A DNA stretch of 64,000 nucleotides from Paenibacillus sp. FSL R5-0517 (GTDB lineage: Bacteria > Bacillota > Bacilli > Paenibacillales > Paenibacillaceae). The position numbers were made by a program, and so were the translations under genes. The notes beneath the pieces are model-generated. The model was not told the DNA's origin and did no database searches. It saw only the letters and a list, made by a program, of their open reading frames with translations. The DNA is taken from the NCBI RefSeq assembly GCF_037974355.1, contig NZ_CP150235.1:434001-498000 (forward strand), read 5' to 3'. The number at the start of each line of letters is the position of its first letter. Positions within the stretch are counted from its first letter, which is position 1. Shown piece by piece: positions 9,034 to 17,201 of the stretch.

Positions 9034-9885
9034 CTACCGGTGTTCCTTGCGATAGCGTAGCGGTGTTGTACCGGTGACTTGTTTGAATGTTTTGTTAAAA
9101 TGAGCCGTATGCTCAAACCCTACCTTCTCTGCAATCATCTGGACACGCTCTTGTGTCGACAGCAATCTTCGTTGTGCCTCTCGGACACGAACAACACGCA
9201 GATATTCGCTAAACCGAAACCCGGTAAAACGGCTGAACATTCGGCTCAGATAGGATGGACTGATATAAAAACGATTGGCTGCACCCTCCAGCGTAAGTGG
9301 TTGGGTGTAGTTGCTGTTCACATATGTAACGATTTCACTGATTTTGTCCTGCATCGGATGCAAAGGACCGGGGCATGACTGCCGAATATCCTCCTCCACC
9401 CGATGAATACGGATCAAAAGTTGGGCAAGCAGACTTCTGACCGCAATCTCATAGTGAGGGCGTCGCTCTTTGCATTCTTGCAGCATCTGCCACAATATAC
9501 GCTCCATCTCGGGCTGTTCCGCTTCAGGCAGGCGAAGAAGTCTTGAACAATTAAAAGGCAGCAAACCACATATGCCAAGCTCCATCCCCGTTGCAAAAGC
9601 AGGCGAAAAACCGATTAAAATCCGTTCGAAGCCAGGAATACTTCCTTTGGAGGTGCTATGTACATCGTTTGGGTTAATCAGAATAAAATCACCCTTGCGG
9701 GCAGACAGAATCTGACCATTCATGGAATAAACGCGTTCACCTTCAAGCAGGTAATACAGTTCGTAGAATGGATGAGCGTGAGGCTGAGGCATACCGTTCC
9801 CATCATGTCTGCGCATATGTTCAATGGTAAATGAATGTTCACCGATTCGATATTTGGGTCCAATCCGATCTTCTATGAGACTCAT
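9034..9885 (-). CDS. AraC-family transcriptional regulator with N-terminal cupin
   Basis: Regulator of 283 residues from the ATG at 9885, which has GAGGGGAGC about 7 bases upstream. An in-frame start at 9933 has no site. The N-terminal half holds a cupin ligand-binding fold (HAHPFYELYYLLEGE). The C-terminal 100 residues carry the two AraC helix-turn-helix motifs (FYISPSYLSRMFSRFTG and a second helix in EKVGFEHTAHFNKTFK). Such regulators usually sense a sugar and activate adjacent carbohydrate genes. The convergent GH28 gene is the obvious candidate target, but this is inference. Confidence 0.9.
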   Translation of the reverse strand: MSLIEDRIGPKYRIGEHSFTIEHMRRHDGNGMPQPHAHPFYELYYLLEGERVYSMNGQILSARKGDFILINPNDVHSTSKGSIPGFERILIGFSPAFATGMELGICGLLPFNCSRLLRLPEAEQPEMERILWQMLQECKERRPHYEIAVRSLLAQLLIRIHRVEEDIRQSCPGPLHPMQDKISEIVTYVNSNYTQPLTLEGAANRFYISPSYLSRMFSRFTGFRFSEYLRVVRVREAQRRLLSTQERVQMIAEKVGFEHTAHFNKTFKQVTGTTPLRYRKEHR

Positions 9886-10141
9886 GGTACAGCTCCCCTC
9901 TGCTTCACGGATTAACAACGATATCCATATCATAACGGAAAATCCATCTTTTTGTAAACGCTATCATTGTAAATGAAATATTTCTTTAATCATATGTAAA
10001 ATACCGTGAGAACGAATCTGGCATGGACCATGGGAGCTGTCAAGGTGACAAAACTTGAATGATGTTTTAGAGTAGGGGGAGAGAGGCGAAACTCTGGTTA
10101 AGGAGTGTCTCCAATATGATGTAGAAGGAAGGAAACAGGTT

Positions 10142-10603
10142 ATGACGACACATGAATTATCGCCATTGGTTGCTGCGCTCAATATGCAGCCTCACGTTGA
10201 AGGCGGTTGGTATAAGGAAGAATGGAAGGCTTCTTATCAGATTCCACAGTCGGTTCTGCCGGATACTTATTCCGGCCCAAGATTCTCGGCAAGTTCCACG
10301 TATTTCCTGCTGCACGCACATGAAATCTCCGAGTGGCATACCGTTCTGTCCGATGAACTTTGGCTGTGGCATAGTGGCAGTCCGGTTGAACTGAAGCTGG
10401 GCGGCAACGGAGAGAACCCGGAGAACGAGGAAGTTCTTGTTTTGGGTATGGATATTGCTGCAGGTCAATCACCACAGGTGCTTGTTCCAGCGGGCGTATG
10501 GCAGACAGCACGCCCGTTGGGTGATGAGCCTGTACTGGTCACTTGCGTAGTCGCGCCAGGTTTCCACTTTGATGATTTCAAGCTGGTATCCAAAAGCGAA
10601 TAG
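10142..10603 (+). CDS. Cupin-fold protein, DUF985 (Cupin_5) family
   Basis: Protein of 153 residues with AAGGAAGGAAACAGGTT before the ATG. The family signature is clear: HVEGGWYKEEW near the N-terminus, then FSASSTYFLLHAHEISEWH, then VVAPGFHFDDF at the end. The histidines around residues 60-67 would be metal ligands in the cupin barrel. The biochemical role of DUF985 proteins is poorly known, and some structures resemble epimerase-type cupins. It is a single-gene unit closed by a strong terminator. Confidence 0.88.
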   Translation: MTTHELSPLVAALNMQPHVEGGWYKEEWKASYQIPQSVLPDTYSGPRFSASSTYFLLHAHEISEWHTVLSDELWLWHSGSPVELKLGGNGENPENEEVLVLGMDIAAGQSPQVLVPAGVWQTARPLGDEPVLVTCVVAPGFHFDDFKLVSKSE

Positions 10604-10620
10604 GGTTGCCTATGACCGAT

Positions 10621-10667
10621 AAAATCCCGATTCGAGATGCTCAGCGCATCCGAATCGGGATTTTTTG
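10621..10667. terminator. Intrinsic terminator, possibly bidirectional
   Basis: A long perfect-arm hairpin (AATCCCGATTCG ... CGAATCGGGATT) is followed by a T run on the plus strand and preceded by an A run. It ends the cupin gene and could also end the convergent anti-sigma gene. Confidence 0.9.
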
Positions 10668-10676
10668 GGGAAATGA

Positions 10677-11531
10677 CTAATCCATTGGATTTTCGTTACT
10701 CATCCAGCTGTCCACATAAAACTCCTCATGATAATCTGGTTGTCCGGCGAGTTCTTTGAGCTTCTGTTCAGCTTCTTCAGCGGTAGAATATTCTCCAATA
10801 ACTGCTGTAAACTGCCCAGTGGACGTTTTGAGGAAAGAGATGTCCTCACCCGGATAGGATTCTTTAATTATTCCCATCGATTCTCCAAAAGGCATTGATT
10901 CTGTGCGAAGCGAGTATACCTTCCGAGGGGTGACTGGATTGCCGTCGGAAGTCAATTTCACTTCCAGGTAGCCGGGGTTCTTGAATTCCGTTACGGCGTA
11001 CTGTACCCCTTCTTTTAAAACAACGACGAATCCGACGGAGGAGTCGTCTAAAATCATGGAGCCATATACATCTTTCACCAAAGGTTGGGTCATAAAGTCG
11101 GCTTTGACTTTCTCTACATCCATGTAACGTGCACCGCTAAACGTGAAGAGGACACGATTCGGTGCTTCTTTGTGTTCGACATTATAAGAAGGCGCATCAT
11201 TGGCCTGATCCTGTTCGTCGGTGCTGAAATTAATTTTAAGGGTATTTTCAGTTGCTTCTGAACCCACGGTTATCCCATCCGTAATCTTGCCGCCATCGCC
11301 GAATTGAAGCACCTGAACAATCGTTCCGACCACAGGTATTTTGACCATGGCGTTGGCGACAGTAGGAATGTTGATAATGAGCAGTAAAGCGGCACATGCT
11401 GCTAGACTTGAAGTGTAGCGAATAATACGGGATGAGCTTTTGCGAGCGGCGGCCTTTTGATGGGCACGACGAATAACATCTGAAAGTTGAGCTGGAATTT
11501 CAATGTTTTCATAACGTTCTTTGCTAGTCAT
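10677..11531 (-). CDS. Probable membrane anti-sigma factor with C-terminal SPOR-like repeat
   Basis: Protein of 284 residues whose ATG overlaps the sigma-factor stop by 4 bases (ATGA), so the two are translationally coupled. Residues 1-38 are basic and cytoplasmic, one membrane span lies at about 39-57, and the remainder is extracytoplasmic. This is the usual anti-sigma arrangement, with the cytoplasmic tail binding the sigma factor. The C-terminal part (TGQFTAVIGEYSTAEEAEQK) resembles one SPOR-type peptidoglycan-binding repeat. That would suit a sensor of wall state; the SPOR reading is tentative. The gene ends 9 bases from a terminator shared with the cupin gene. Confidence 0.75.
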   Translation of the reverse strand: MTSKERYENIEIPAQLSDVIRRAHQKAAARKSSSRIIRYTSSLAACAALLLIINIPTVANAMVKIPVVGTIVQVLQFGDGGKITDGITVGSEATENTLKINFSTDEQDQANDAPSYNVEHKEAPNRVLFTFSGARYMDVEKVKADFMTQPLVKDVYGSMILDDSSVGFVVVLKEGVQYAVTEFKNPGYLEVKLTSDGNPVTPRKVYSLRTESMPFGESMGIIKESYPGEDISFLKTSTGQFTAVIGEYSTAEEAEQKLKELAGQPDYHEEFYVDSWMSNENPMD

Positions 11532-12061
11532 AGATCTCCAACCTCTCCTTCGATTAAATCCATTTTTAATTTGTTGATAATCCGATAGAATTTTGACTTC
11601 ACGGTATTCTCCGACAGGGAGAGCACTTCTGCGATTTCTCGAAAACGCATATTACCAAAAAATTTTAATATAATATAGGCCCTATCTTCAGGCACGAGTC
11701 GATCCAGTGCATCGTACAGATCCATTTTCTCTTCCACGGATGCCCCTCGTTCTGGAGCCACAAATTCCTGTACATGATCCTCCATATAGGTCACTCGTTG
11801 ATTCCGTCGAATATGATCTATCGCTGTGTTAATCACGATTCGTGACATCCAGGAATCGAAATAAGTCATGGATTCCATTTTTCCATAAGCGATGAACCCT
11901 TTATAGACCGCTTCGGATACGATATCCAGCGCTTCTTGTTCATTTTTAACATAGCAGTACGCCAATCGATATAATTTATTCTGAATTGCTGTTATTTTTT
12001 CGCTGAACTGTTCTTCCTTTGTCTTTCTATGGTTCAGTCTAATCACTCCTGATCCCCCCAT
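11528..12061 (-). CDS. ECF-type RNA polymerase sigma factor
   Basis: Sigma-70 family factor of 177 residues. Region 2 is seen as LYRLAYCYVKNEQEALDIVS and region 4 as FREIAEVLSLSENTVKSKFY, giving the two-domain ECF layout without region 3. The start is uncertain: ATG 12061 begins within a G-rich stretch, while in-frame GTG 12046 has GGGGGGATCAGGA before it. The next gene, overlapping by 4 bases, is a one-span membrane protein expected to be its anti-sigma factor. I could not identify a matching autoregulatory promoter upstream. Confidence 0.9.
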   Translation of the reverse strand: MGGSGVIRLNHRKTKEEQFSEKITAIQNKLYRLAYCYVKNEQEALDIVSEAVYKGFIAYGKMESMTYFDSWMSRIVINTAIDHIRRNQRVTYMEDHVQEFVAPERGASVEEKMDLYDALDRLVPEDRAYIILKFFGNMRFREIAEVLSLSENTVKSKFYRIINKLKMDLIEGEVGDL

Positions 12062-12272
12062 GATAAACCTAAATATTCAAGTCACTGCTCGTTCCAGGCC
12101 TGGATTCCATATAAGTGCTTGAGTTCGCTTGACACTCGTTAGACTGATGAGGAGATCAAATAGTTTTAAATGGTCAAAAAACTTTTTTTTGGGGCACAAA
12201 AACGGCACTGAGTAGGATAGCGGGCCTCGCCTCCATTCTTAACTACGAATAGATTGTCTATAACATCACATG

Positions 12273-12310
12273 ACAAAACACCCGCTCCTCTAAGGTCGAG
12301 GGCGGGTGTT
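12273..12310 (-). terminator. Intrinsic terminator of the aldo/keto reductase gene
   Basis: On the minus strand AACACCCGC and GCGGGTGTT form a 9-bp stem followed by TTTTG. It lies 21 bases past the reductase stop. Confidence 0.88.
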
Positions 12311-12330
12311 ATCGAATTAAGATGTTTATA

Positions 12331-13158
12331 TTAAAAATTAAAGTTGTCGGGATCAGAACCAAAGCGTTTGTTCTCGTTCAGTCCGTTAATCTGCTCTACT
12401 TCTTCTGAAGTTAACTCAAAATCGTAGAGATCGGCGTTCGCGCGAATACGCTCAGGCGTGACGGATTTGGGTATGGTCACGATGCCGTTCTGCAGATCCC
12501 AGCGCAGAATGACTTGGGCAGGGGATTTGCTGTATTTGGCGGCGATGTCCTGAAGCAACGGATGATCCATCAGATGACCTTGTCCGAGCGGAGACCAGGC
12601 TTCGATCTGAATCTGATGTTTGTTGCAATATTCACGAAGCTCCGATTGAATCAGTAGTGGATGAAGCTCGATCTGATTAACCGCTGGTTTGACCGTGGCA
12701 TCAATCATGAGGTCTTCCAGATGATGAATCTGGAAATTGCTCACACCGATTGCGCGGATGCGTCCTTCCTTGTGGAGCTTCTCCAGCGCTCGCCATGTAT
12801 CTTTGTACTTGCCTTTGACCGGCCAGTGGATGAGATAGAGATCCAGGTACTCCAGTTCGAGTCGTTCCATACTTGCTTCGAAGGCGGCCAGTGTGGATTC
12901 ATATCCCTGATCGCTATTCCACACTTTCGTAGTAATGAACAGATCTTCACGGGCTACTCCAGATTCACGAATACCCTGAGCGACACCTGTTTCGTTGTTA
13001 TACGCTTTGGCTGTATCGATGCTGCGATACCCGGCTTGAATGGCCGTTTTGACAGCATGAACGACTTCGTCCCCGTCTTTAACTTTGAATACTCCAAAAC
13101 CCAGCCATGGCATTTTGACTCCGTTATAGAGCGTGGTTGTGTCCTGCACGTGTTTCAT
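12331..13158 (-). CDS. Aldo/keto reductase (YvgN/YtbE-like)
   Basis: NADPH-dependent carbonyl reductase of 275 residues. I use the ATG at 13158, which has AGAGGAGGAAT about 11 bases upstream. The ATG at 13188 has no ribosome site. Family motifs are intact: the catalytic Asp and Tyr in [11 protein letters not shown], the catalytic Lys in TTKVW, the His in YLIHWPVKG, then IGVSNF and the cofactor segment [11 protein letters not shown]. The product should reduce small aldehydes such as methylglyoxal. It is transcribed alone, separated from the ECF locus by a terminator. Confidence 0.93.
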   Translation of the reverse strand: MKHVQDTTTLYNGVKMPWLGFGVFKVKDGDEVVHAVKTAIQAGYRSIDTAKAYNNETGVAQGIRESGVAREDLFITTKVWNSDQGYESTLAAFEASMERLELEYLDLYLIHWPVKGKYKDTWRALEKLHKEGRIRAIGVSNFQIHHLEDLMIDATVKPAVNQIELHPLLIQSELREYCNKHQIQIEAWSPLGQGHLMDHPLLQDIAAKYSKSPAQVILRWDLQNGIVTIPKSVTPERIRANADLYDFELTSEEVEQINGLNENKRFGSDPDNFNF

Positions 13159-13493
13159 GGTCCGAAATTCCTCCTCTGATTGATTCATTGTTCCACTATG
13201 TAATTACCCTGCTGTTCAGCAGCCAATCCATATAGGAGGGCCGTTATGATGAATTATACTAAAATAATCCTGGTATAGAAAAGGGAGCGAACCGTTTTAC
13301 GAGGTAAACACCATAAATGTCCTTTTTTGGCCAAGCACAGGTTTGGTTTTGACGCTCGTGGGTGATAAGATGAAGTATACGATATATGGAAGTCAAGACT
13401 TTTGCTATTGGAGAGTTTACATAAGAAACGATGGAGTACGGAATCCGGTACAGGCCGGGCCGTGCGATTTAATGATAAAGGAGCAAGAATACA
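13159..13493. other. Divergent intergenic region without recognised elements
   Basis: This gap of about 335 bases lies between the reductase and the DUF445 gene, which are transcribed away from each other. It should carry both promoters. I find no clear consensus boxes, no structured leader and no small gene with a ribosome site. Confidence 0.4.
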
Positions 13494-14750
13494 ATGGCTA
13501 AACCTAAACAAACCAAAAAAGCAGCAGCCTGGTCTCTCGTGGTGATGGGAGCGGGATTTGCAGCATCCTTGCCGTTCCAGGGCGTTCCCGTGGGCAAGTT
13601 GCTGGTAGGATCATTTGAAGCGGGACTTGTAGGGGGACTTGCGGACTGGTTCGCAGTGACCGCCCTATTCCGTCACCCGCTCGGCATTCCCATTCCGCAT
13701 ACGGCTTTGCTGCCAAAAAATCGGGATAAAATGACCGAAGGTCTGGTCTCCGCAGTAGAGAATAACTTACTTAACAAAGACAGCATTACCGAGAAAATTG
13801 CAGATTTCAAAGCAGCAGAGACGGTGCTCGATACGTTGACACGTGAGCTTCACAATGACGGGATCAAGACCATGATTGATACACTCTGCAAACGAATTCT
13901 GGCGGGTCTGCCGTTAGAGCAGATTGCTCCACTCGTAGCGTCTGAGATCAAGTCACAGGCGGGCGCTTTTGATCTGGGTCCGATTCTGGAACGGGCTGCT
14001 CATCAGATGACAGAGCGGGGTTACGATGCCAAAGCACTGGACTATGGACTGAAGCAAGCCGAAGAGTGGCTGGTTAAACCTGAGAATGTGATGTTTTTGG
14101 GTGAAAGCGGAATGAAAGCGATCAGCGGCATTCAAATGAACGGATTGATGCAGTTTGCGATGAATGCGTTCCTTGGTTATATGAACGAGGAGCGTTTGGG
14201 TGGCATTTTGCAAGGATATCTCTTCGATCGGGTAGAGGATATGAAACGTGAAGGCAGTGCTCTAAGGTACAAAGTGCTTGATATGGTACGTACCCAGACG
14301 GTGCGGTTGGCCATGAGCGAGGCTATGCAAGATGGAATCAACGGCTGGAAGAACAATATGCTTGAGGGCTGGAACGCAGAGGAAACGGTGCTGAACAAAC
14401 TCATTGAATTGAGAGACAAGGCACTCGCCGCGATGGAAGATGGACAGTATGTAGATACATATGCTCTGCCTGCCATTGAACGGGTATTGGTTGATCTGCG
14501 GTCAGATCACGAGTTGATGACAAGCATGAATGCCAAGATCGTAGATGGCGTCACAACACTGCTGGAGAAAAATCATTCCAAAATCGGTAACCTCGTGCGT
14601 GAAAATGTAGACAAAATGGATAACGCCTCCTTGATCTCAATGATTGAGGATAAGGTGGGGCAGGATCTGCAGTGGATTCGGATCAACGGAGCCGTTACCG
14701 GATTTATTATCGGGATTGCGCTGACCGCTCTGCGGATGGTGCTTGAGTAG
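13494..14750 (+). CDS. DUF445 family membrane protein
   Basis: Protein of 418 residues with AAAGGAG 10 bases before the ATG. The DUF445 hallmark is present near the N-terminus: a membrane span followed by GGLADWFAVTALFRHPLG and IPHTALLPKNRDKM. A long, mostly helical middle region follows, and a second membrane span lies at the C-terminus (INGAVTGFIIGIALTAL), so both ends are anchored. The function of DUF445/YheB-type proteins is unknown; they are common in Firmicutes. It is monocistronic, with a terminator immediately downstream. Confidence 0.9.
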   Translation: MAKPKQTKKAAAWSLVVMGAGFAASLPFQGVPVGKLLVGSFEAGLVGGLADWFAVTALFRHPLGIPIPHTALLPKNRDKMTEGLVSAVENNLLNKDSITEKIADFKAAETVLDTLTRELHNDGIKTMIDTLCKRILAGLPLEQIAPLVASEIKSQAGAFDLGPILERAAHQMTERGYDAKALDYGLKQAEEWLVKPENVMFLGESGMKAISGIQMNGLMQFAMNAFLGYMNEERLGGILQGYLFDRVEDMKREGSALRYKVLDMVRTQTVRLAMSEAMQDGINGWKNNMLEGWNAEETVLNKLIELRDKALAAMEDGQYVDTYALPAIERVLVDLRSDHELMTSMNAKIVDGVTTLLEKNHSKIGNLVRENVDKMDNASLISMIEDKVGQDLQWIRINGAVTGFIIGIALTALRMVLE

Positions 14751-14772
14751 GAACGTTAAGTACGGCAAAAAG

Positions 14773-14806
14773 GAGGGCCGCTCTTACAAAGAGCAGGCTC
14801 TTTTTG
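14773..14806 (+). terminator. Intrinsic terminator after the DUF445 gene
   Basis: GGGCCGCTCTT and AAGAGCAGGCTC form an interrupted stem around ACA, followed by TTTTT. Confidence 0.7.
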
Positions 14807-14990
14807 TCGTGCGTGGGAAAAATCTCATGTATCTGTTGCAAGAATTAGGAAACGGGGTAATGTACACCAAAGTACCCTGAATGAATCATATAGGAAGAAA
14901 GTTACATGAAAACGATTCTGTTAGCCGATATGGCTCATGTTGATTTTGTACTATGATGCAGGTAACAGATGAATAGGGTGTGCTTCACAT

Positions 14991-15389
14991 ATGGTGAACA
15001 CCCTGATTCTACCCAGAGGAGGAATCCGTATTAAACGTGCAGGATGGTTGAAGGGTTTATTCACACTAATGATGGTGTTGACTATATTTCTGGGAGGTTG
15101 TCAGAACATGAATGCAAGTGAGAAGGAAGCGTTATACAAGGAAGCTGAAGCAACCGTAATTCAGCACTTCAAGCAGAAGTTCGAGCTGGATGTTGTGATT
15201 ACAAGCAAAGAGTTGTTGCCGGAGATGGCAGTGTCCCAGATAGGGCTTAAAGGCCATGTGAAAGATCACGAAGATCAGAGTTTTGGCATTTCGTATGACT
15301 ACAAAAAGAAGGTAACCAAGAACCTGGTCATTAGCCCTGAGATTGAAGAAGTGATGATGGCCAAGGGACATGATCCATACGCTAAATAA
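14991..15389 (+). CDS. Small lipoprotein, candidate immunity protein of the lipase cassette
   Basis: Up to 132 residues, with a clear lipobox (TIFLGGCQ) so it is anchored outside the membrane. The start is unsure: ATG 14991 lacks a good site, whereas AGAGGAGG at about 15017 would serve a later non-ATG codon (ATT 15027 or TTG 15048). TTG 15048 would leave a standard 18-residue signal peptide. The mature part is about 95 residues, charged, with alternating short strands and one helix, like the cystatin-fold lipoproteins (DUF1433/DUF4467 type) found beside type VII toxins; this fold call is inference. It lies 15 bases upstream of the lipase gene. In S. aureus the T7SS lipase toxin TslA is neutralised by such lipoproteins. 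Confidence 0.7.
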   Translation: MVNTLILPRGGIRIKRAGWLKGLFTLMMVLTIFLGGCQNMNASEKEALYKEAEATVIQHFKQKFELDVVITSKELLPEMAVSQIGLKGHVKDHEDQSFGISYDYKKKVTKNLVISPEIEEVMMAKGHDPYAK

Positions 15390-15404
15390 AGGGAGGTGTA
15401 GTTA

Positions 15405-16739
15405 TTGAGTAACGGGTCCAATATTGATGATGAAACGTATAAAACGATGTCTGATCTGGCCTATCAGGATCAAAAGGCTGGAGACAAATTAACGGAACTT
15501 CCCGGATGGGAGGTCCTTGAAGGGACGGAAAGTAACAAACTTTCCGGTTTTGATGCCGTAACATTCTATAATCCCGAGACCAAGGAAGCCGTCATTGCTT
15601 ATCGTGGTACAGAAGGAAGTGCGTCTCTGGATCGTTCGGTACCAGACTTTGTCATGGATGGTCGTATTGGGGGCGGAGAGTTGATTCGCAAGGGTCAGCA
15701 GGAGGCCGGGAATTTTGTTGATAATCTTACACCGGATTGGCTCGACAAAGGGGTGCAAGGCGTCAAGGATTTTACGGGCATATCTACAGTGGAGAATTGG
15801 GCTGGTGACAGGGTAAGAGACGTGGAGAACTGGACCGGTGATCGCGTAAAAGATATTGAAAAAACCGTTTCCCCGACAGGCTGGGCCAATCAGATGTATC
15901 AATCAGAAGACTACGCAAGTCACATGCAGAACAAGCATAAGGATCTGAATTTCTCGATGACCGGACATTCCTTGGGTGGGGGAAATGCACAATATGCTTC
16001 TGCTTATACCGGAATTCCAGCCGTGACGTTCAGTGCACCATCAGTAATGGGCAATTTGACGCCAGAGATGCGTCGCCGGGCTGAAGCGGGTGAGTTCGAC
16101 GGGCAGGTTGTGAACTATGCCAATCCCAGTGATCTGGTAGCCAGCGGAACGTTGGGCGGATATGACCGACACGTGGGATCGACGTACTACATTAATTCCA
16201 ATTATGAGGATGCAAACGATGGAGTGGGCATTATTGATAAAGCCAAGAACTCATTTGGCGGAGAGAACTATCACAGTCTGGATCAATATAATTTCAAAAA
16301 TGGATACATATCCAATGATCTGTATGATCCGATTACTGGGGAGAGAGTCCGCTATTCACCACGCCTTATGGATCACATGGGGCCGTTCAGCAAGAACCTC
16401 GGTCCGTTAGGTTTCAGGTCTGGCGGCGGTATGGCTCTTGGGGCAGGTGCATCCGGCTTGATTCAGGTAACGCCAGAAGAACTGAAAAGTGTCGCCTCCC
16501 GGTGGAAGCAAAATGCACAGCAATGCAATGCTGAGCTGAATCAGGTACGAAGCCGCATGGCTCAATACCTGCATACAAGCCGTAGTCGCAGGCTGGAGCC
16601 CATTGTTACCCAACTGGACGCGTCGATTCAAGAACTTAGCACATGGCATATGAAACATACCAGCCAGTTCCTGAACTTTATTGATGAGAAAGCAGATGCC
16701 TTCCGGCAGGCGGACGAGAGTCCGGTTCATTTTAATTAG
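15405..16739 (+). CDS. Class 3 lipase-like protein with C-terminal WXG-like helical domain (putative type VII effector)
   Basis: Protein of 444 residues; GGGAGGTG precedes the TTG start. Residues about 10-300 form an alpha/beta-hydrolase of the lipase class 3 kind. The nucleophile elbow is GHSLGGG with Ser189, and Asp243 (NPSDLV) and His256 (DRHVG) are plausible partners. There is no signal peptide. A duplicated 11-residue segment (VENWAGDRVRD, VENWTGDRVKD) occurs at 129-150. Residues about 352-435 (VTPEELKSVASRWKQNAQQ and onward) look like an ESAT-6/WXG100 helical hairpin without the WxG turn. A C-terminal targeting domain is the reverse of normal LXG toxins and matches the TslA arrangement. 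A small WxG protein follows. Secretion by T7SS is inferred; no T7SS core genes are in this window. Confidence 0.82.
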   Translation: MSNGSNIDDETYKTMSDLAYQDQKAGDKLTELPGWEVLEGTESNKLSGFDAVTFYNPETKEAVIAYRGTEGSASLDRSVPDFVMDGRIGGGELIRKGQQEAGNFVDNLTPDWLDKGVQGVKDFTGISTVENWAGDRVRDVENWTGDRVKDIEKTVSPTGWANQMYQSEDYASHMQNKHKDLNFSMTGHSLGGGNAQYASAYTGIPAVTFSAPSVMGNLTPEMRRRAEAGEFDGQVVNYANPSDLVASGTLGGYDRHVGSTYYINSNYEDANDGVGIIDKAKNSFGGENYHSLDQYNFKNGYISNDLYDPITGERVRYSPRLMDHMGPFSKNLGPLGFRSGGGMALGAGASGLIQVTPEELKSVASRWKQNAQQCNAELNQVRSRMAQYLHTSRSRRLEPIVTQLDASIQELSTWHMKHTSQFLNFIDEKADAFRQADESPVHFN

Positions 16740-16790
16740 GAATCAGGTTGGTTAGTGTCGCTATCACGTACGTGGGGGAGGGGAACGCAA

Positions 16791-17063
16791 GTGGGTGGAC
16801 AATTGCTGGTGGAATTGAATGATCTTCGAATTGCGGAAAAAGAACTGACACAGCTGCTTGCCCGTCTGCAAGCCGATGAACAGGAAGCGAGGGCGCTATA
16901 CAGTCGCCTGAACGATTGGAAAGGGCAGTCTGCTGATTATACAAGGCAGCAGATTGAAGAGTTTTTTGCGGGCCTGTCCAAACGTATTCAATCCATCGAA
17001 ATGCAGAAGAAAAGCTTGCTGCAATATATTGAAATTATGATCCAGACGGATCAGGAACGCTAA
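16791..17063 (+). CDS. Small WxG-motif helical protein (WXG100-like partner)
   Basis: Protein of 90 residues from GTG 16791, which has GGGGGAGGGG 7 bases upstream. An in-frame GTG at 16755 lacks a site. It is wholly helical with heptad-like leucines and carries W43-K-G45 at its midpoint (RLNDWKGQSADY), the hallmark position of the WXG100/EsxA turn. There is no signal peptide. It follows the lipase gene by about 50 bases. In type VII effectors such small proteins bind the helical domain of the toxin to build the secretion signal. A role as partner of the lipase C-terminal domain is therefore likely, though inferred. Confidence 0.78.
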   Translation: MGGQLLVELNDLRIAEKELTQLLARLQADEQEARALYSRLNDWKGQSADYTRQQIEEFFAGLSKRIQSIEMQKKSLLQYIEIMIQTDQER

Positions 17064-17117
17064 AAGAGTGGTTGGCTGATGCCATATTGCGGATGGCAAT
17101 CAGCATGGATAGACAAA

Positions 17118-17167
17118 AAGAAGCCTATGGTACATCGGGGTTGATCCCGTATGCCATAGGCTTCTTT
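17118..17167. terminator. Bidirectional intrinsic terminator
   Basis: AAGAAGCCTATGG and CCATAGGCTTCTT form a perfect 13-bp stem with T runs on both strands. It separates the lipase cassette from the convergent ycnI-like gene. Confidence 0.92.
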
Positions 17168-17201
17168 GCTATTTCAAATTAATGTGTGCTGCAAATCGTT
17201 C

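Noticed and set aside
14906..14956. A 16-codon frame (ATG at 14906) with AGGAAG upstream, whose first residues recall the start of Y-family DNA polymerases
   Set aside because: Too short, the match covers only a few residues and there is no further similarity downstream. It is best treated as chance.
17080..17105. Small hairpin GCTGATGCCAT with ATGGCAATCAGC after the WxG gene
   Set aside because: It lacks a T tract and is next to a much stronger terminator, so it is not listed as a separate element.
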